Positions 26,128 to 34,695 of a stretch of 64,000 nt of DNA are shown one piece after another. The translations under genes and the position numbers were made by a program. Numbering within the stretch: the first letter of the stretch is position 1; each line of letters opens with the position of its first letter. Location of the stretch: assembly GCF_002205645.1 (NCBI RefSeq), contig NZ_NIOF01000010.1, positions 186,001 through 250,000 of the forward strand, written 5' to 3'. The DNA is from Roseateles aquatilis. Lineage in GTDB: Bacteria > Pseudomonadota > Gammaproteobacteria > Burkholderiales > Burkholderiaceae_C. The notes under the pieces were generated by a model. That model was given only the letters and a program-made list of their open reading frames with translations. It made no database searches and was not told the DNA's origin.

Positions 26128-28818
26128 TTGAAGCAATGGATCCTCACCTCCCTGGCGCTGGCGACCCTGGCGACCGGGCTGGGCGCCAGCGAAGGCTCGC
26201 TGGCCCAGACGACCGCCTCGACCCAGGCAGCGCCCGTCGCCGTGGCCAACCGGCCGCTGACGCTGGAACAGCTGTTCCGCGCCGAACCTTATCGCGGCGA
26301 GTCCGCCAAGGACGTGCGGTTCAGCGCCAGCGGCCGTTACGTCGCCTACCTGTGGAACCCGTTCGGCGAGCCGGGCAGCGACCTCTACGTGCATGACACG
26401 CAAACCGGCAAGACGGTGCGCGTCAGCTCGCCGACGCTGATGGCCGTCGTCGAGACGCCCGAGAACCTGGACCGTTACGCCCGCAAGCTGCGCCAGAAGC
26501 GCGACGAGCAGGCCGAGCGCCAGGCGCGCGAGGAAGCCCAGGCCGCCTACCTGCGCGGCGAGGCGGTGGACCTGGAGCAATGGGAGCGCAAGGCGCTCGC
26601 CGACCTGAAGGTCGAGCTGGCCGAACGCAAGGCCCGCGAGGACGCGCGCAAGGCCGCCGAGAAGGCCGCCTGGGGCGACGCCCCGGCCGCCGCGGTCGCC
26701 GCGTCGGCGCCCGCTTCGGGGGCCTCGGCGCCGGAAGCGAAGAAGCCGGCCAAGGATCCCAAGGACATGGCCCTGTGGGAGCTGCGTGACGAGCTGAAGA
26801 AGAAGCTCGCCAAGGACAAGCTCAAGCCCGAGGACCTGTATCCCGGTGTCTCGCAGTTCGTGTGGGGCACCCGCGGTGACGAGCTGGTGTTCGCCTACCG
26901 CGGCCAGTTGCTGCGCTGGAAGGCCGGCGCCGAACGCGCCGAGCCGTTGCTGGCCACCGGCCGCACGCTCCGGCCGGTCGGCTACACGCCGGACGACCAG
27001 CACCTGATCGTCCAGGACGAGACCCGCGTGCTGCGCGTGCGCCTGGCCACGGCCGGCATCGAGGTGATCAACCGCGAGCTGTTCAACCCGGACGACGAGG
27101 ATCGCAAGTTCCGCATCGCCCAGACCACGCTCAGCGAGGATGGTCGCTGGATGGCGCTGGCCGCCAACGCGCCGCTGGTCGGCGCGGACGGCAAGCCGCT
27201 GCCCAAGGCGGGCCGGCAAGTGGAGATCATGAATTACAACGACCGCTTCGCCACCGCGAAGAAGGTCCCCCGCGAGGTCTCCGACGACAAGCGCGGCCTC
27301 GAATCGCTGGCGATCTACATCCGCAAGGTGCCCGCCGTCGGCGCGGCGCCCGAGCGCCAGCCGGAGCCGGTGTTCACGCACCCGGGCGGTGATTTCTGGT
27401 TCGAGATCTCGCCGGTGGTCTGGGCGCGCGATGGCAGCCATTACGTGTTCACGACCTTCGAGCGTGAGAAGGACCTGCTGCGCGTCTACCTCGGCAAGCC
27501 CGACGCGGCCAAGCCGGAGATGGTGCTGGAGCGCCGCGCGCCGATTCACCATGAACTGGTGAACGTGATGACGCCGACCTTCACGCCGGACAGCAAGCAA
27601 CTGGTGCTGATCCTGGCTGACAACGGCTGGCGCCAGCCCTACGCGATGAGCCTGGCGGCCGGCGCGGACCGCTCGGTCCGTCCGCTGGTGAACGGCGAGT
27701 TCGAGGCCTTCCAGGTGCTGGGCTTCACGCCGGACGTGAAGGCCATGTTCGTCGTCGCCAACAAGGACGACTACGCCGCGATGAACGTCTGGCGCGTCGA
27801 GCTGAAGGACGGGCGCATGACGGCGCTGGGCCGGTCGCCGGACTACCACCGCAACGCGGCGGTCGCCAAGAACGGCCAGTGGGCCGCGGCGGTCGCCGGC
27901 AACTGGGCCGAGCGTCCCGAGCTGAAGCTGCTGAAGGGCCAGCCGGTGGCTGCCGGCGCCGACGCCGGCAAGCTGCTGACGCAAAGCCACGACCCTGCCT
28001 GGGCCAAGGTCGACGTGCTGCGTCCGGAGCGTTTCAGCTTCAAGAACCGCCATGGCGACATGATTCCCGCCTACGTGTTCAAGCCGTTGGGCTGGGCGCC
28101 GACGGACAAGCGCGCCGCGGTGGTCTACACCTACGGCGGCCCGCTCAACGACCGCCACTCGGTGGAGACCGACAGCTTCCAGCCGACCGGCTACGTCTTC
28201 GCGATGTACATGGCGGCCAAGCACGGCTACGTCACCGTGACGGTGGACCCACGCGGCCACTCCAACTACGGCGAGAAGTTCGCGGACGCGAACTGGGAGA
28301 AGCCGGGCGCGCCGCAGAGCGAGGACCTGGAGGACCTGGTCGCGTACATGAAGTCCAACCTGGGGGTCGACGCCGCGCGCATCGGCCTGAACGGCTGGAG
28401 CTTCGGTGGCTTCCAGACGCAGTACACGATGTACACGAAGCCCGACCTGTTCGCTGCCGGCATCGCCGGTGCCGGTCCGACGGAATGGGAGAACTACAAC
28501 AGCTGGTACAGCGGCCGCACCATCGGCAAGGTCGACCGCAGCAAGCCGGTGCTGCGCAAGTACTCGCTGCTGCCGCTGGCGCGCAACCTCAAGAAGCCGC
28601 TGCTGCTGGTGCACGGCATGCAGGACCCCAACGTGCTGTATCAGGACACCGTCAACGTGTACCGTGCGCTGCTGGAGTCGGGCAAGGAAGGGTTGGTCGA
28701 TCTGTTCCTCGATCCGGACGGCGAGCACGGTCTCGGCGGCGCGGTCAAGGCGGTCGGCTGGCACCGTAAGTACGAGGCGTTCTGGCTGCAGCACCTGGGC
28801 CCGGCGCAGCAGAAGTAA
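26128..28818 (+). CDS. S9 family peptidase (prolyl oligopeptidase type), exported
   Basis: An 896-residue serine peptidase. It starts with TTG (MKQWILTSLALATLATG), eight bases after GCGGAG; the nearby ATG is out of frame. A signal peptide is followed by a beta-propeller region and a C-terminal alpha/beta hydrolase domain with the triad Ser758 (NGWSFGGF), Asp833 (HGMQDPN) and His867 (DGEHGLGG). Unusual is an insertion at about residues 110-235 within the propeller: a long charged helix (RQKRDEQAERQAREEAQ), a Pro/Ala linker (ASAPASGASAPEAKK) and a second charged helix (ELRDELKKKLAKDKLK). Likely a periplasmic peptidase acting on short peptides. It is followed by a small secreted protein gene 26 bases downstream. 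Confidence 0.9.
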   Translation: MKQWILTSLALATLATGLGASEGSLAQTTASTQAAPVAVANRPLTLEQLFRAEPYRGESAKDVRFSASGRYVAYLWNPFGEPGSDLYVHDTQTGKTVRVSSPTLMAVVETPENLDRYARKLRQKRDEQAERQAREEAQAAYLRGEAVDLEQWERKALADLKVELAERKAREDARKAAEKAAWGDAPAAAVAASAPASGASAPEAKKPAKDPKDMALWELRDELKKKLAKDKLKPEDLYPGVSQFVWGTRGDELVFAYRGQLLRWKAGAERAEPLLATGRTLRPVGYTPDDQHLIVQDETRVLRVRLATAGIEVINRELFNPDDEDRKFRIAQTTLSEDGRWMALAANAPLVGADGKPLPKAGRQVEIMNYNDRFATAKKVPREVSDDKRGLESLAIYIRKVPAVGAAPERQPEPVFTHPGGDFWFEISPVVWARDGSHYVFTTFEREKDLLRVYLGKPDAAKPEMVLERRAPIHHELVNVMTPTFTPDSKQLVLILADNGWRQPYAMSLAAGADRSVRPLVNGEFEAFQVLGFTPDVKAMFVVANKDDYAAMNVWRVELKDGRMTALGRSPDYHRNAAVAKNGQWAAAVAGNWAERPELKLLKGQPVAAGADAGKLLTQSHDPAWAKVDVLRPERFSFKNRHGDMIPAYVFKPLGWAPTDKRAAVVYTYGGPLNDRHSVETDSFQPTGYVFAMYMAAKHGYVTVTVDPRGHSNYGEKFADANWEKPGAPQSEDLEDLVAYMKSNLGVDAARIGLNGWSFGGFQTQYTMYTKPDLFAAGIAGAGPTEWENYNSWYSGRTIGKVDRSKPVLRKYSLLPLARNLKKPLLLVHGMQDPNVLYQDTVNVYRALLESGKEGLVDLFLDPDGEHGLGGAVKAVGWHRKYEAFWLQHLGPAQQK

Positions 28819-28844
28819 GGCGACCACATCACAGGGAGGAATTC

Positions 28845-29186
28845 ATGATCGCGAAGAAGGTCAAGATCAAGGCGGCATTGACCGCCGTCACGTTGTGCGG
28901 ATCGATGAGCCCGGCCCTCGCGGGCGAGCCCACGATCTCGCAGCCGATCAAGCAGCTGCGCTACAGCACCGAGTACAACCTCGTGTACATGGCCGGCGAG
29001 AGCGGGTGGGGCGCACCGTCATGTCCCGGCGCGGTGCATGCCCAGTTCTTCATGGGCTCGCCCAACTTCAAGAACCTGATGGCCGTCATCCTGCTGGCCA
29101 AGGCGCAGGGCTCGAAGGTGTCCTTCTTCGGCGAATGCGCGCCGGATCCCTACTACTTCAACGTGAGCTACGTCGTGGTCGATTGA
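28845..29186 (+). CDS. Small secreted protein of unknown function
   Basis: A 113-residue protein starting MIAKKVKIKAALTAVTLCG with a signal peptide cleaved after ALA. The mature part of about 86 residues has two cysteines (SCPGAV and GECAPD), which could form a disulfide in the periplasm, and many aromatic residues. Ribosome site GGGAGGA is strong. It follows the S9 peptidase by 26 bases and precedes a strong terminator, so it closes that transcription unit. No family recognised. Confidence 0.7.
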   Translation: MIAKKVKIKAALTAVTLCGSMSPALAGEPTISQPIKQLRYSTEYNLVYMAGESGWGAPSCPGAVHAQFFMGSPNFKNLMAVILLAKAQGSKVSFFGECAPDPYYFNVSYVVVD

Positions 29187-29243
29187 CGCATCGAGTCCGC
29201 TCGATGCGAGCGAGGCCCGCGATCGAAGGATCGCGGGCCTTTT
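29187..29243. terminator. Tandem hairpins with T-run, convergent terminator
   Basis: Two perfect hairpins stand in a row: CGCATCGAG-TCCG-CTCGATGCG (29187-29208) and a 12-base-pair stem AGGCCCGCGATC-GAAG-GATCGCGGGCCT (29213-29240) followed by TTT. The second is a classical intrinsic terminator for the plus-strand genes and may also act for the convergent minus-strand gene ending at 29254. Confidence 0.88.
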
Positions 29244-29253
29244 CGCTTGCGCC

Positions 29254-29646
29254 TCAGGCAGTCTTCTCGAAGCGCTGCAGCAACTGCAGCACCTGCGGTC
29301 GCGTGTACTTCTCGATCGGATCGACATCCGGACCGTCGCCGGACCGGCGGCACTCGCCGTCGTCGAAGGCGAGGTAGACCTCGAAGGTGAGGTCGGGCAG
29401 GTCGATTTGCTCGTTCGGGGAATCCGAGGCGCAGAGCGTGCCGAAGATGCTGTTCATGATGCAGTCGCCATCCTCGTACGACAGCGAGCCGTCCGCGAAG
29501 GCGCGGGCCACGTGCAGCGAGAGCTGGTCCAGCAGTTCCCTGCAATCGCAGGAGGCCTGGGCTGCCAGGGCGGCCAGTTGAGCGGGGGACGCCTCGGCGA
29601 CGAGGGCGAGATCGATCAGGCGTTGGAGCGGGGCGGTCGTCGTCAT
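29254..29646 (-). CDS. Hypothetical acidic protein
   Basis: A 130-residue cytoplasmic protein starting MTTTAPLQRLIDLALVAEA. It is acidic, helical in its first 60 residues, with a CDCREL motif and a second half with DLTFEVYLAFDDGECRRSG and a C-terminal helix. No signal peptide or membrane segment. It lies at the downstream end of a minus-strand series (DUF808, 80-aa protein, UPF0149, M48 protease). I do not recognise the family. Confidence 0.6.
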   Translation of the reverse strand: MTTTAPLQRLIDLALVAEASPAQLAALAAQASCDCRELLDQLSLHVARAFADGSLSYEDGDCIMNSIFGTLCASDSPNEQIDLPDLTFEVYLAFDDGECRRSGDGPDVDPIEKYTRPQVLQLLQRFEKTA

Positions 29647-29707
29647 GGCCGGGTGAGTGGGCGCACCTGGCGGCCCCGCGCCCTCCGGCGGCGACGGTGG
29701 GCGCCCC

Positions 29708-31210
29708 TCAGGGCGCCGCGATGACCGTCTTGACCCGCTGGCCGACCGCCGGGGCGGCCTTGTCGCCGTAATGGCCGTTGAGCAGGCGCAACTGGGCCTC
29801 GCCCAGCACCGAGCCCTTCGCCAGTTCGGCGAATCCGCCGGACGGGAACGGCCGCAGCGCGATTTTCCAGGGCTTGGCGAGCTTGCGGTCGTCGGCGCTC
29901 GGCGCGCGGAAGGACTCCTCGATCTGGACCAGTCCCGCGCGGCGAGCCTGCAGGACTTGCGCGTCCTTCGCCGCATAGGCGAGCGCGTAGACCTGGCCCT
30001 TGCCGCTCGTGATCAAGGTCAGTTCGGCCGTACCGCGCTGCCCCTGCGCATTGCGTCGCACGCCGCTGAAATGCGTCGCCCGCAGGCCGTTGATGGTCCT
30101 GGCGTCGGTGCGGCCCTGCTCGGCGCCCCAGCCGCGCAGGATGTCGTCATGGGAGCTGCCCGCCTTCTCCGGCACTGGCTGCAGGATCAGGGCCGCGTCG
30201 CGCTGCGGGCTCATCACCGTCAGGGCGTCGCTGCCGTTCTGCAGCGTCCAGCCGGACGGCGCCGTCAATGCGATGTCCAGCGATGGATGCAGGAACAACT
30301 GCCCGCGCACCAGCCCCTGCGCCGGGCTGTCGCCGAAGCCCATGCCGTCGATCGCCTGCAGGAAGGCCGCGCGGTTCTCGTCGACGGTCTGGCCGACGGT
30401 GAGCGTCGCCGCCTCGTCACGGATGCGCTGCAGGCGCTGCTCGTTGCTGGGGTGCGAGGCGAGCCAGTTGTTGCCCGTCGTCGCCGGGCGGCCCGCCGCG
30501 CGCGCCTGATCGGCGGCGAACTGCTCCTGGTCCTTCAGCACCTGGATCACCTCGACCATGTGCTTGGGGTCGTAATGGTTGCGGGCCAGATACTCGGCGC
30601 CGAGCTGGTCGGCCTGCAATTCCTGCTCACGGCTGTACGACGCGATGTAGCCGGCCGCGACGTTCTGAGACACCTGCCCGGCCAGGTCGGCCGCGCCGCC
30701 GACGCCGCGCGATTCCAGCACCGCCCCCAGCACCGCCGCCGCCAGCACGCCGATGCCGGCGTTCTGCTGCCGCGTCGCCCGCTGCGCGCCGTGGCGCGCG
30801 GTGACATGGCCGATCTCGTGGCCCATCACGCCGGCCAGGTCGGCCTCGCTCTCCATGTAGGCCAGGATGCCCCGCGTCACGTAGACATAGCCGCCGGGCA
30901 GCGCGAACGCGTTGACCTCGGGGCTGTCGAGCACGGTGAAGTGCCATTCCAGCTCGGCCCGATGCGACTGCGCCGCCAGCTTGTTGCCGAGCGCGCTCAC
31001 GTAGGCCTGCAGCTTCGGGTCGTCGACCGGCGTGTACTCCTTGAGCACGTCCTGATGCGCCTTGCGGCCGGTCTCGACCTCCTGCTGCGGGCTCATCGCG
31101 CTGCGTTCGGTCTGGCCGGTGACCGGGTTGACGACGTTGGTGCCGCAGCCGGCGAGCAGAGCCGCGGCGACCGTGGTGGCCGCCACGGCGGAAGATCTGA
31201 ACGCGCGCAT
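29708..31210 (-). CDS. M48 family zinc metalloprotease, lipoprotein
   Basis: A 500-residue periplasmic protease of the BepA/LoiP-like M48 group, which acts in outer-membrane quality control. The N-terminus is a lipoprotein signal ending LLAGC. The catalytic motif HEIGHVTARHG is at about residue 125, with the third ligand glutamate in the QELQADQLGAEYL region. The C-terminal part (about residues 260-500) holds an additional domain with TVLQ-type repeats and a LysM-like end (GQVYALAYAAKD, GQRVKTVIA). The ATG at 31210 follows the UPF0149 gene by eight bases, so they form an operon. Confidence 0.88.
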   Translation of the reverse strand: MRAFRSSAVAATTVAAALLAGCGTNVVNPVTGQTERSAMSPQQEVETGRKAHQDVLKEYTPVDDPKLQAYVSALGNKLAAQSHRAELEWHFTVLDSPEVNAFALPGGYVYVTRGILAYMESEADLAGVMGHEIGHVTARHGAQRATRQQNAGIGVLAAAVLGAVLESRGVGGAADLAGQVSQNVAAGYIASYSREQELQADQLGAEYLARNHYDPKHMVEVIQVLKDQEQFAADQARAAGRPATTGNNWLASHPSNEQRLQRIRDEAATLTVGQTVDENRAAFLQAIDGMGFGDSPAQGLVRGQLFLHPSLDIALTAPSGWTLQNGSDALTVMSPQRDAALILQPVPEKAGSSHDDILRGWGAEQGRTDARTINGLRATHFSGVRRNAQGQRGTAELTLITSGKGQVYALAYAAKDAQVLQARRAGLVQIEESFRAPSADDRKLAKPWKIALRPFPSGGFAELAKGSVLGEAQLRLLNGHYGDKAAPAVGQRVKTVIAAP

Positions 31211-31218
31211 TGCCGGGA

Positions 31219-31830
31219 TCAGTCCGCCTGCTGGCGCAGCGTCCACAGCGTCAGCACGCCCTCCGGCACCTCGCGGCTGAGCGCGTCACGCCAGTGCAGG
31301 TCGGTGAGCTTTTCCTGGTCCTCGGCGCTGAGCTGGCTCTCGTCGCCGCCCAGCAGCGCGATCGGCGCCAGCGCGGCGGCGGTCTTGACGTGCTCGAACA
31401 GCGGCGTCCAGGCCTCGCCGTCCTGGTCCACGCCGATCATGAAGCCGGTGCACCAGTCCTCGGCGTCCACCAGTTGCTGCTCTTCTTCCTCGGCGACGCT
31501 GAAGATCGGCTCCCATGCGTCCTGCTTCGACGTCCACTGCACGGCCAGGCTGTGCACGTGGCGCAGCAGCAGCAGGGCGATCCGCTTGCGCTGCTTGCCG
31601 CTGACGAACGGGTCGCCGCCGCCCCACACGGGGCTCATCCACTCGGCGCCAGGCTTGTCGGCCAGCGGGAGCGGGCTCAGCAGCTGCGCGCTCAGATAAC
31701 CGTCCAGCGCCTCGATGTTCATCGCGGCGTCGTTGTCGAGCTCGGACAGGAAGTCGTCCAGGTCCGACAGCTCGTCGTCGGTCAGCGGCAGGTAGTCGGC
31801 CTTGGCGGGTTGGTACTGCGGAAAGTCCAT
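31219..31830 (-). CDS. UPF0149 (YecA/YgfB-like) family protein
   Basis: A 203-residue acidic cytoplasmic protein of the UPF0149 family: LTDDELSDLDDFLSEL at the start, MNIEALDGYLSAQLLSP, and DAEDWCTGFMIGVDQDGEAW in the middle are family landmarks. No SEC-C zinc tail is present, unlike longer YecA proteins, so it is the short form. The biochemical role is not established. It is eight bases upstream of the M48 protease gene in the same operon. Confidence 0.85.
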   Translation of the reverse strand: MDFPQYQPAKADYLPLTDDELSDLDDFLSELDNDAAMNIEALDGYLSAQLLSPLPLADKPGAEWMSPVWGGGDPFVSGKQRKRIALLLLRHVHSLAVQWTSKQDAWEPIFSVAEEEEQQLVDAEDWCTGFMIGVDQDGEAWTPLFEHVKTAAALAPIALLGGDESQLSAEDQEKLTDLHWRDALSREVPEGVLTLWTLRQQAD

Positions 31831-31867
31831 GGGGGATCCTGAGAATGCGGGCGGGTGTTGGCGGAAG

Positions 31868-32110
31868 TCAGCCGTGACGGCCGTGGCGGCTCTTGGGCTT
31901 GCGGCCGTCCATGTCGGTCAGCTGGGTCTTGAGCAGCGCCATCAGCACGCGGGCGTTGGCCTCGGTCATCGTGATCAGGGTGCTGGGCTCGATGCCCTCG
32001 ACCGGCTGGCGATCGTTGACGAGGGCGTCCACCTTCAAGGTCACCAGACCGCTGGTGGTCGAATTCGAGGCGGCCTTGAACTTCTGGACTTCGATGTGAT
32101 GCGTCTTCAT
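31868..32110 (-). CDS. Small hypothetical protein
   Basis: An 80-residue cytoplasmic protein (MKTHHIEVQKFKAASNST) with a beta-rich first half and a basic tail (GRKPKSRHGRHG). It includes LITMTEANARVLMALLKTQLTD, a likely amphipathic helix read here as TEANARVLMALLKTQL. The frame is also open to a second ATG at 32119, which would overlap the upstream DUF808 gene stop by a few bases; I prefer 32110, six bases after that stop. It resembles small proteins found near other genes of this order, but I cannot name a family. Confidence 0.65.
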   Translation of the reverse strand: MKTHHIEVQKFKAASNSTTSGLVTLKVDALVNDRQPVEGIEPSTLITMTEANARVLMALLKTQLTDMDGRKPKSRHGRHG

Positions 32111-32115
32111 GGGCG

Positions 32116-33030
32116 TCATTCTCGGCGATGGCGCAGCCGCTGGATACCGGTGACCCCGGCGACGACCACGATGCCGGCCAGGATGCCGGTCACCGCGTCG
32201 CCCAGCAGCTGCACGACGGTCGCGCCGAAGCCGCTCGCACCGCTGGCCACGACCACGTGGTGGACGGCGTCGTGCAGGAAGGGCGCGCCGTGCGTCAGGA
32301 TGCCGCCGCCGACCAGGAACATCGCCGCCGTGCCCGCCACCGACAGGGCCTTCATCAGCCACGGCGCCAGCCACAGCAGCCCGCGCCCCAGCGCCTGCTG
32401 CCAGGCGGCGGCCTTGCGGCTGAGCCACAGGCCGACGTCGTCCAGCTTGACGATGCCCGCCACCAGGCCGTACACGCCGATCGTCATCAGGATCGCGATG
32501 CCGGACAGCACCAGCACCCGTGTCATGAAGCTGGCGTCGGCGACGGTGCCCAGCGTGATGGCGATGATCTCGGCCGACAGGATGAAGTCGGTCCGGATGG
32601 CGCCCTTGATCTTGTCCTTCTCCAGCGCCGCCAGGTCGACCGACGGGTCCTGGAGCGCGGCGGACAGCGCCTGCTGATGGGCGTCGTCCGCCGGGCCGTG
32701 CAGCCACTTGTGGGCCAGCTTCTCCACGCCCTCGAAGCACAGGTAGGCGCCGCCGATCATCAGCAGCGGCGTCACCAGCCAGGGCGCCCAGGCGCTGATC
32801 GCCAGCGCCGCCGGCACCAGGATCGCCTTGTTGAGCATCGATCCCTTGAACACGCCCCAGACGACGGGCAGTTCGCGGTCGGCGCTGACGCCGGTGACCT
32901 GCTGGGCGTTCAGCGCCAGGTCGTCGCCGAGCACGCCGGACGTCTTCTTGGCGGCCATCTTGGAGAGCAGCGCCACGTCGTCCAGGACGGTGGTGATGTC
33001 GTCGAGCAAAGCGAGCAGGCTGGAGGCCAT
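32116..33030 (-). CDS. DUF808 (YedI-like) family membrane protein
   Basis: A 304-residue inner-membrane protein. The start [44 protein letters not shown], in pieces such as [16 protein letters not shown] and [15 protein letters not shown], is the hallmark of the DUF808 family. Several hydrophobic helices follow ([61 protein letters not shown]). Function unknown. It is the first gene of the minus-strand series and is divergent from the thioredoxin-like gene at 33153, 122 bases away, so the promoters of both lie between. Confidence 0.9.
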   Translation of the reverse strand: MASSLLALLDDITTVLDDVALLSKMAAKKTSGVLGDDLALNAQQVTGVSADRELPVVWGVFKGSMLNKAILVPAALAISAWAPWLVTPLLMIGGAYLCFEGVEKLAHKWLHGPADDAHQQALSAALQDPSVDLAALEKDKIKGAIRTDFILSAEIIAITLGTVADASFMTRVLVLSGIAILMTIGVYGLVAGIVKLDDVGLWLSRKAAAWQQALGRGLLWLAPWLMKALSVAGTAAMFLVGGGILTHGAPFLHDAVHHVVVASGASGFGATVVQLLGDAVTGILAGIVVVAGVTGIQRLRHRRE

Positions 33031-33152
33031 GGCGTGAAGATCCCGTTCCCTGGATGTGAGGTGTTGTGCGAAGCCCGCCTTTGTACCCGATGCCGCGCGC
33101 GCCGCGCCCCGACCTTCGGCAGGGGCATGGCGCCGATGGCACACTCCGGCGC

Positions 33153-33632
33153 ATGAAACGCCGCACCACCTCCTTCCTGATTGCCGCCGCGCTGGCCGCG
33201 GCGTTCGTGTCGCCCGCCATCGCCGCCGACGGCGCCGGTCCGGGGCCTTATGACGAGCAGGCGGACGCCCGCGCCGACATCAACAAGGCCGTCGCCCGCG
33301 CCGCCCAGGAGGGCAAGCAGGTGCTGGTGGTCTACGGCGCCAACTGGTGCAAGGACTGCCTGGCGCTGAACCGCGGCTTCGGCCAGGGGCATCTGGGCGG
33401 CGAGGTCGACAAGCGCTTCGTGACCGTCAAGGTCAACGTCGGCCGCTTCGACAAGAACGTCGACGTCGCCAACCAGATGGGCGTGACCCTGAAGAAGGGC
33501 ATCCCGACCGTGGCCGTGCTGGGCGCCGACGGCCAGGTGCTGGGCACCACGAAGGGCGGTGAACTGGCAGACGCCCGCAACATGGGCGAGGACGCGGTCC
33601 TGAACGTGCTCGGATCGCTCGGCAAGAGCTGA
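33153..33632 (+). CDS. Exported thioredoxin-like protein
   Basis: A 159-residue periplasmic protein with a signal peptide ([18 protein letters not shown]). The thioredoxin-fold core has the active site WCKDC in [15 protein letters not shown], and the cis-proline region [11 protein letters not shown] is present. The CKDC dipeptide and the following long helix resemble thioredoxin_7/DsbD-gamma-like reductases rather than DsbA. It probably reduces or protects periplasmic disulfides; the partner is unknown. It ends before a strong terminator (33727-33765). Confidence 0.88.
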   Translation: MKRRTTSFLIAAALAAAFVSPAIAADGAGPGPYDEQADARADINKAVARAAQEGKQVLVVYGANWCKDCLALNRGFGQGHLGGEVDKRFVTVKVNVGRFDKNVDVANQMGVTLKKGIPTVAVLGADGQVLGTTKGGELADARNMGEDAVLNVLGSLGKS

Positions 33633-33636
33633 TGAG

Positions 33637-33723
33637 AACTGACCCCCGATAGCCGCCCGCGCCATCGCGCCGCGGCCTTCCAGACCGGTGGCCGGACGGT
33701 GCCACCGGATTCAGGGGTCAAGT
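33637..33723. repeat. Inverted ACTGACCCC/GGGGTCA pair before the RAYT-like gene
   Basis: AACTGACCCC (33637-33646) faces GGGGTCAAGT (33714-33723), an imperfect inverted pair (A/T at one position) enclosing about 67 bases upstream of the transposase-like gene. Such GACCCC motifs often accompany IS200-like/RAYT genes in this order; this is from general familiarity, not a search. Confidence 0.5.
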
Positions 33724-33726
33724 CTT

Positions 33727-33765
33727 GCGCCCGCCACTCAAACGAGTGTCGGGCGCTTGTTTTTT
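33727..33765 (+). terminator. Intrinsic terminator of the thioredoxin-like gene
   Basis: A stem of 7 plus 5 base pairs with one C-T mismatch (GCGCCCG-C-CACTC, loop AAAC, GAGTG-T-CGGGCGC; 33727-33756) followed by TTGTTTTTT. It lies 95 bases after the stop codon at 33632 and 27 bases before the transposase-like gene. Confidence 0.88.
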
Positions 33766-33791
33766 GTGCGCTGATCGCCTAGTTTGCAGAA

Positions 33792-34622
33792 ATGGCCAGG
33801 CCACTTCGCATCGAGTTTCCGGGCGCCGTCTATCACGTCGCGACACGTGGGGATCTGCCTGTGTTCGCCGACGACGAGGACCGGCATGTGATGCTCGATC
33901 TCATCGAGCAGGCCGTCCAGCGCTTCGACGCCCAGGTGCTGGCCTACGGCCTGGGGCGCGACCATTACGAGCTGCTGCTGTTCACGCGGCAGGCGAATCT
34001 GTCCCGCCTGATGCGCCATCTGAACGGCGTCTACACGCAGGCTCACAACCGCCGCCACGCGCAGACCGGACACGTCTTCCAGGGCCGTTTCAAGGCGGTG
34101 CTGGTGGATCGGGAACACCTGCTGCTCGACGCCTGTCGCTACGTGGAGCTGATCGGGCGCCGATCGGGGCTGGCGTCGTCGCCGGCCGGGTGGCGCTGGA
34201 GCAGCCTGCAGGCGCACGCGGGGCTGGTGCCGGCGCCGGACTGGCTGGAGGTGGACGGGCTCTGGACCAACGTCCTCGGCCGCGTGCCGCAGAACGCGGC
34301 CGACCGGCGCAAGGCGGGGCAGCGGTATCAGGCGATGGTCGAGGCGGAGCCCGACCTCGACATCTGGGGCGAGCTGCGCCACCAGATCTTCCTCGGCGAC
34401 GCCGCCTTCGTGCAACGCACTGTCCGGCAGAGCGAGCACCCGCCGCGGGCGCCCCGTCCGCGCCGCTGGGGCGACTGGCTCAAGGCCAGCGGCAGCCGCG
34501 AGGAGGCGCTGTATCGCGCGCACACCGAGGGCGGTCAATCGATGACCGCGCTGGCGCGGGAACTAGGGTTGTCGGTGTCGCGGGTGAGCCGGCTGATCGC
34601 CGGGCACGAGCGACAACGCTGA
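33792..34622 (+). CDS. REP-associated tyrosine transposase-like protein (RAYT/Y1_Tnp) with altered HUH motif
   Basis: A 276-residue protein of the IS200/RAYT class. The start MARPLRIEFPGAVYHVATRG, FQGRFKAVLVDRE and ACRYVELIGRRSG are family landmarks; Tyr in the last is the expected catalytic residue. The metal-binding HUH motif, normally His-x-His in NHYHLLL, reads DHYELLLF here, so the second histidine is Glu. The C-terminus adds a helix-turn-helix-like segment (MTALARELGLSVSRVSRLIAG). The change argues for loss or alteration of DNA nicking activity, or domestication. Single copy in the window, flanked by palindromes (33637-33723 and 34675-34692) but without clear insertion-sequence ends. 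Confidence 0.8.
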   Translation: MARPLRIEFPGAVYHVATRGDLPVFADDEDRHVMLDLIEQAVQRFDAQVLAYGLGRDHYELLLFTRQANLSRLMRHLNGVYTQAHNRRHAQTGHVFQGRFKAVLVDREHLLLDACRYVELIGRRSGLASSPAGWRWSSLQAHAGLVPAPDWLEVDGLWTNVLGRVPQNAADRRKAGQRYQAMVEAEPDLDIWGELRHQIFLGDAAFVQRTVRQSEHPPRAPRPRRWGDWLKASGSREEALYRAHTEGGQSMTALARELGLSVSRVSRLIAGHERQR

Positions 34623-34674
34623 GGGGCCTGGACCACGGGGTCGGCCGGGCCGCCTCGCTGTTGGGTGTTTTGTC

Positions 34675-34692
34675 ATCTCGCCGAGGCGAGAT
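34675..34692. repeat. Perfect palindrome downstream of the RAYT-like gene
   Basis: ATCTCGCC-GA-GGCGAGAT, an eight-base-pair perfect hairpin 53 bases after the transposase-like stop codon and three bases from the stop of the minus-strand gene. It has no T-run on the proper side on either strand, so it is not a standard terminator; it could be a REP-like element served by the neighbouring gene. Confidence 0.55.
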
Positions 34693-34695
34693 CGC

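Noticed and set aside
33792..34622. A complete insertion sequence
   Set aside because: There is a transposase-like gene, but no clear ends or target duplications; the flanking palindromes do not define a unit.
34675..34692. A rho-independent terminator after the RAYT-like gene
   Set aside because: The hairpin is perfect but lacks a T-run on the downstream side for either strand.
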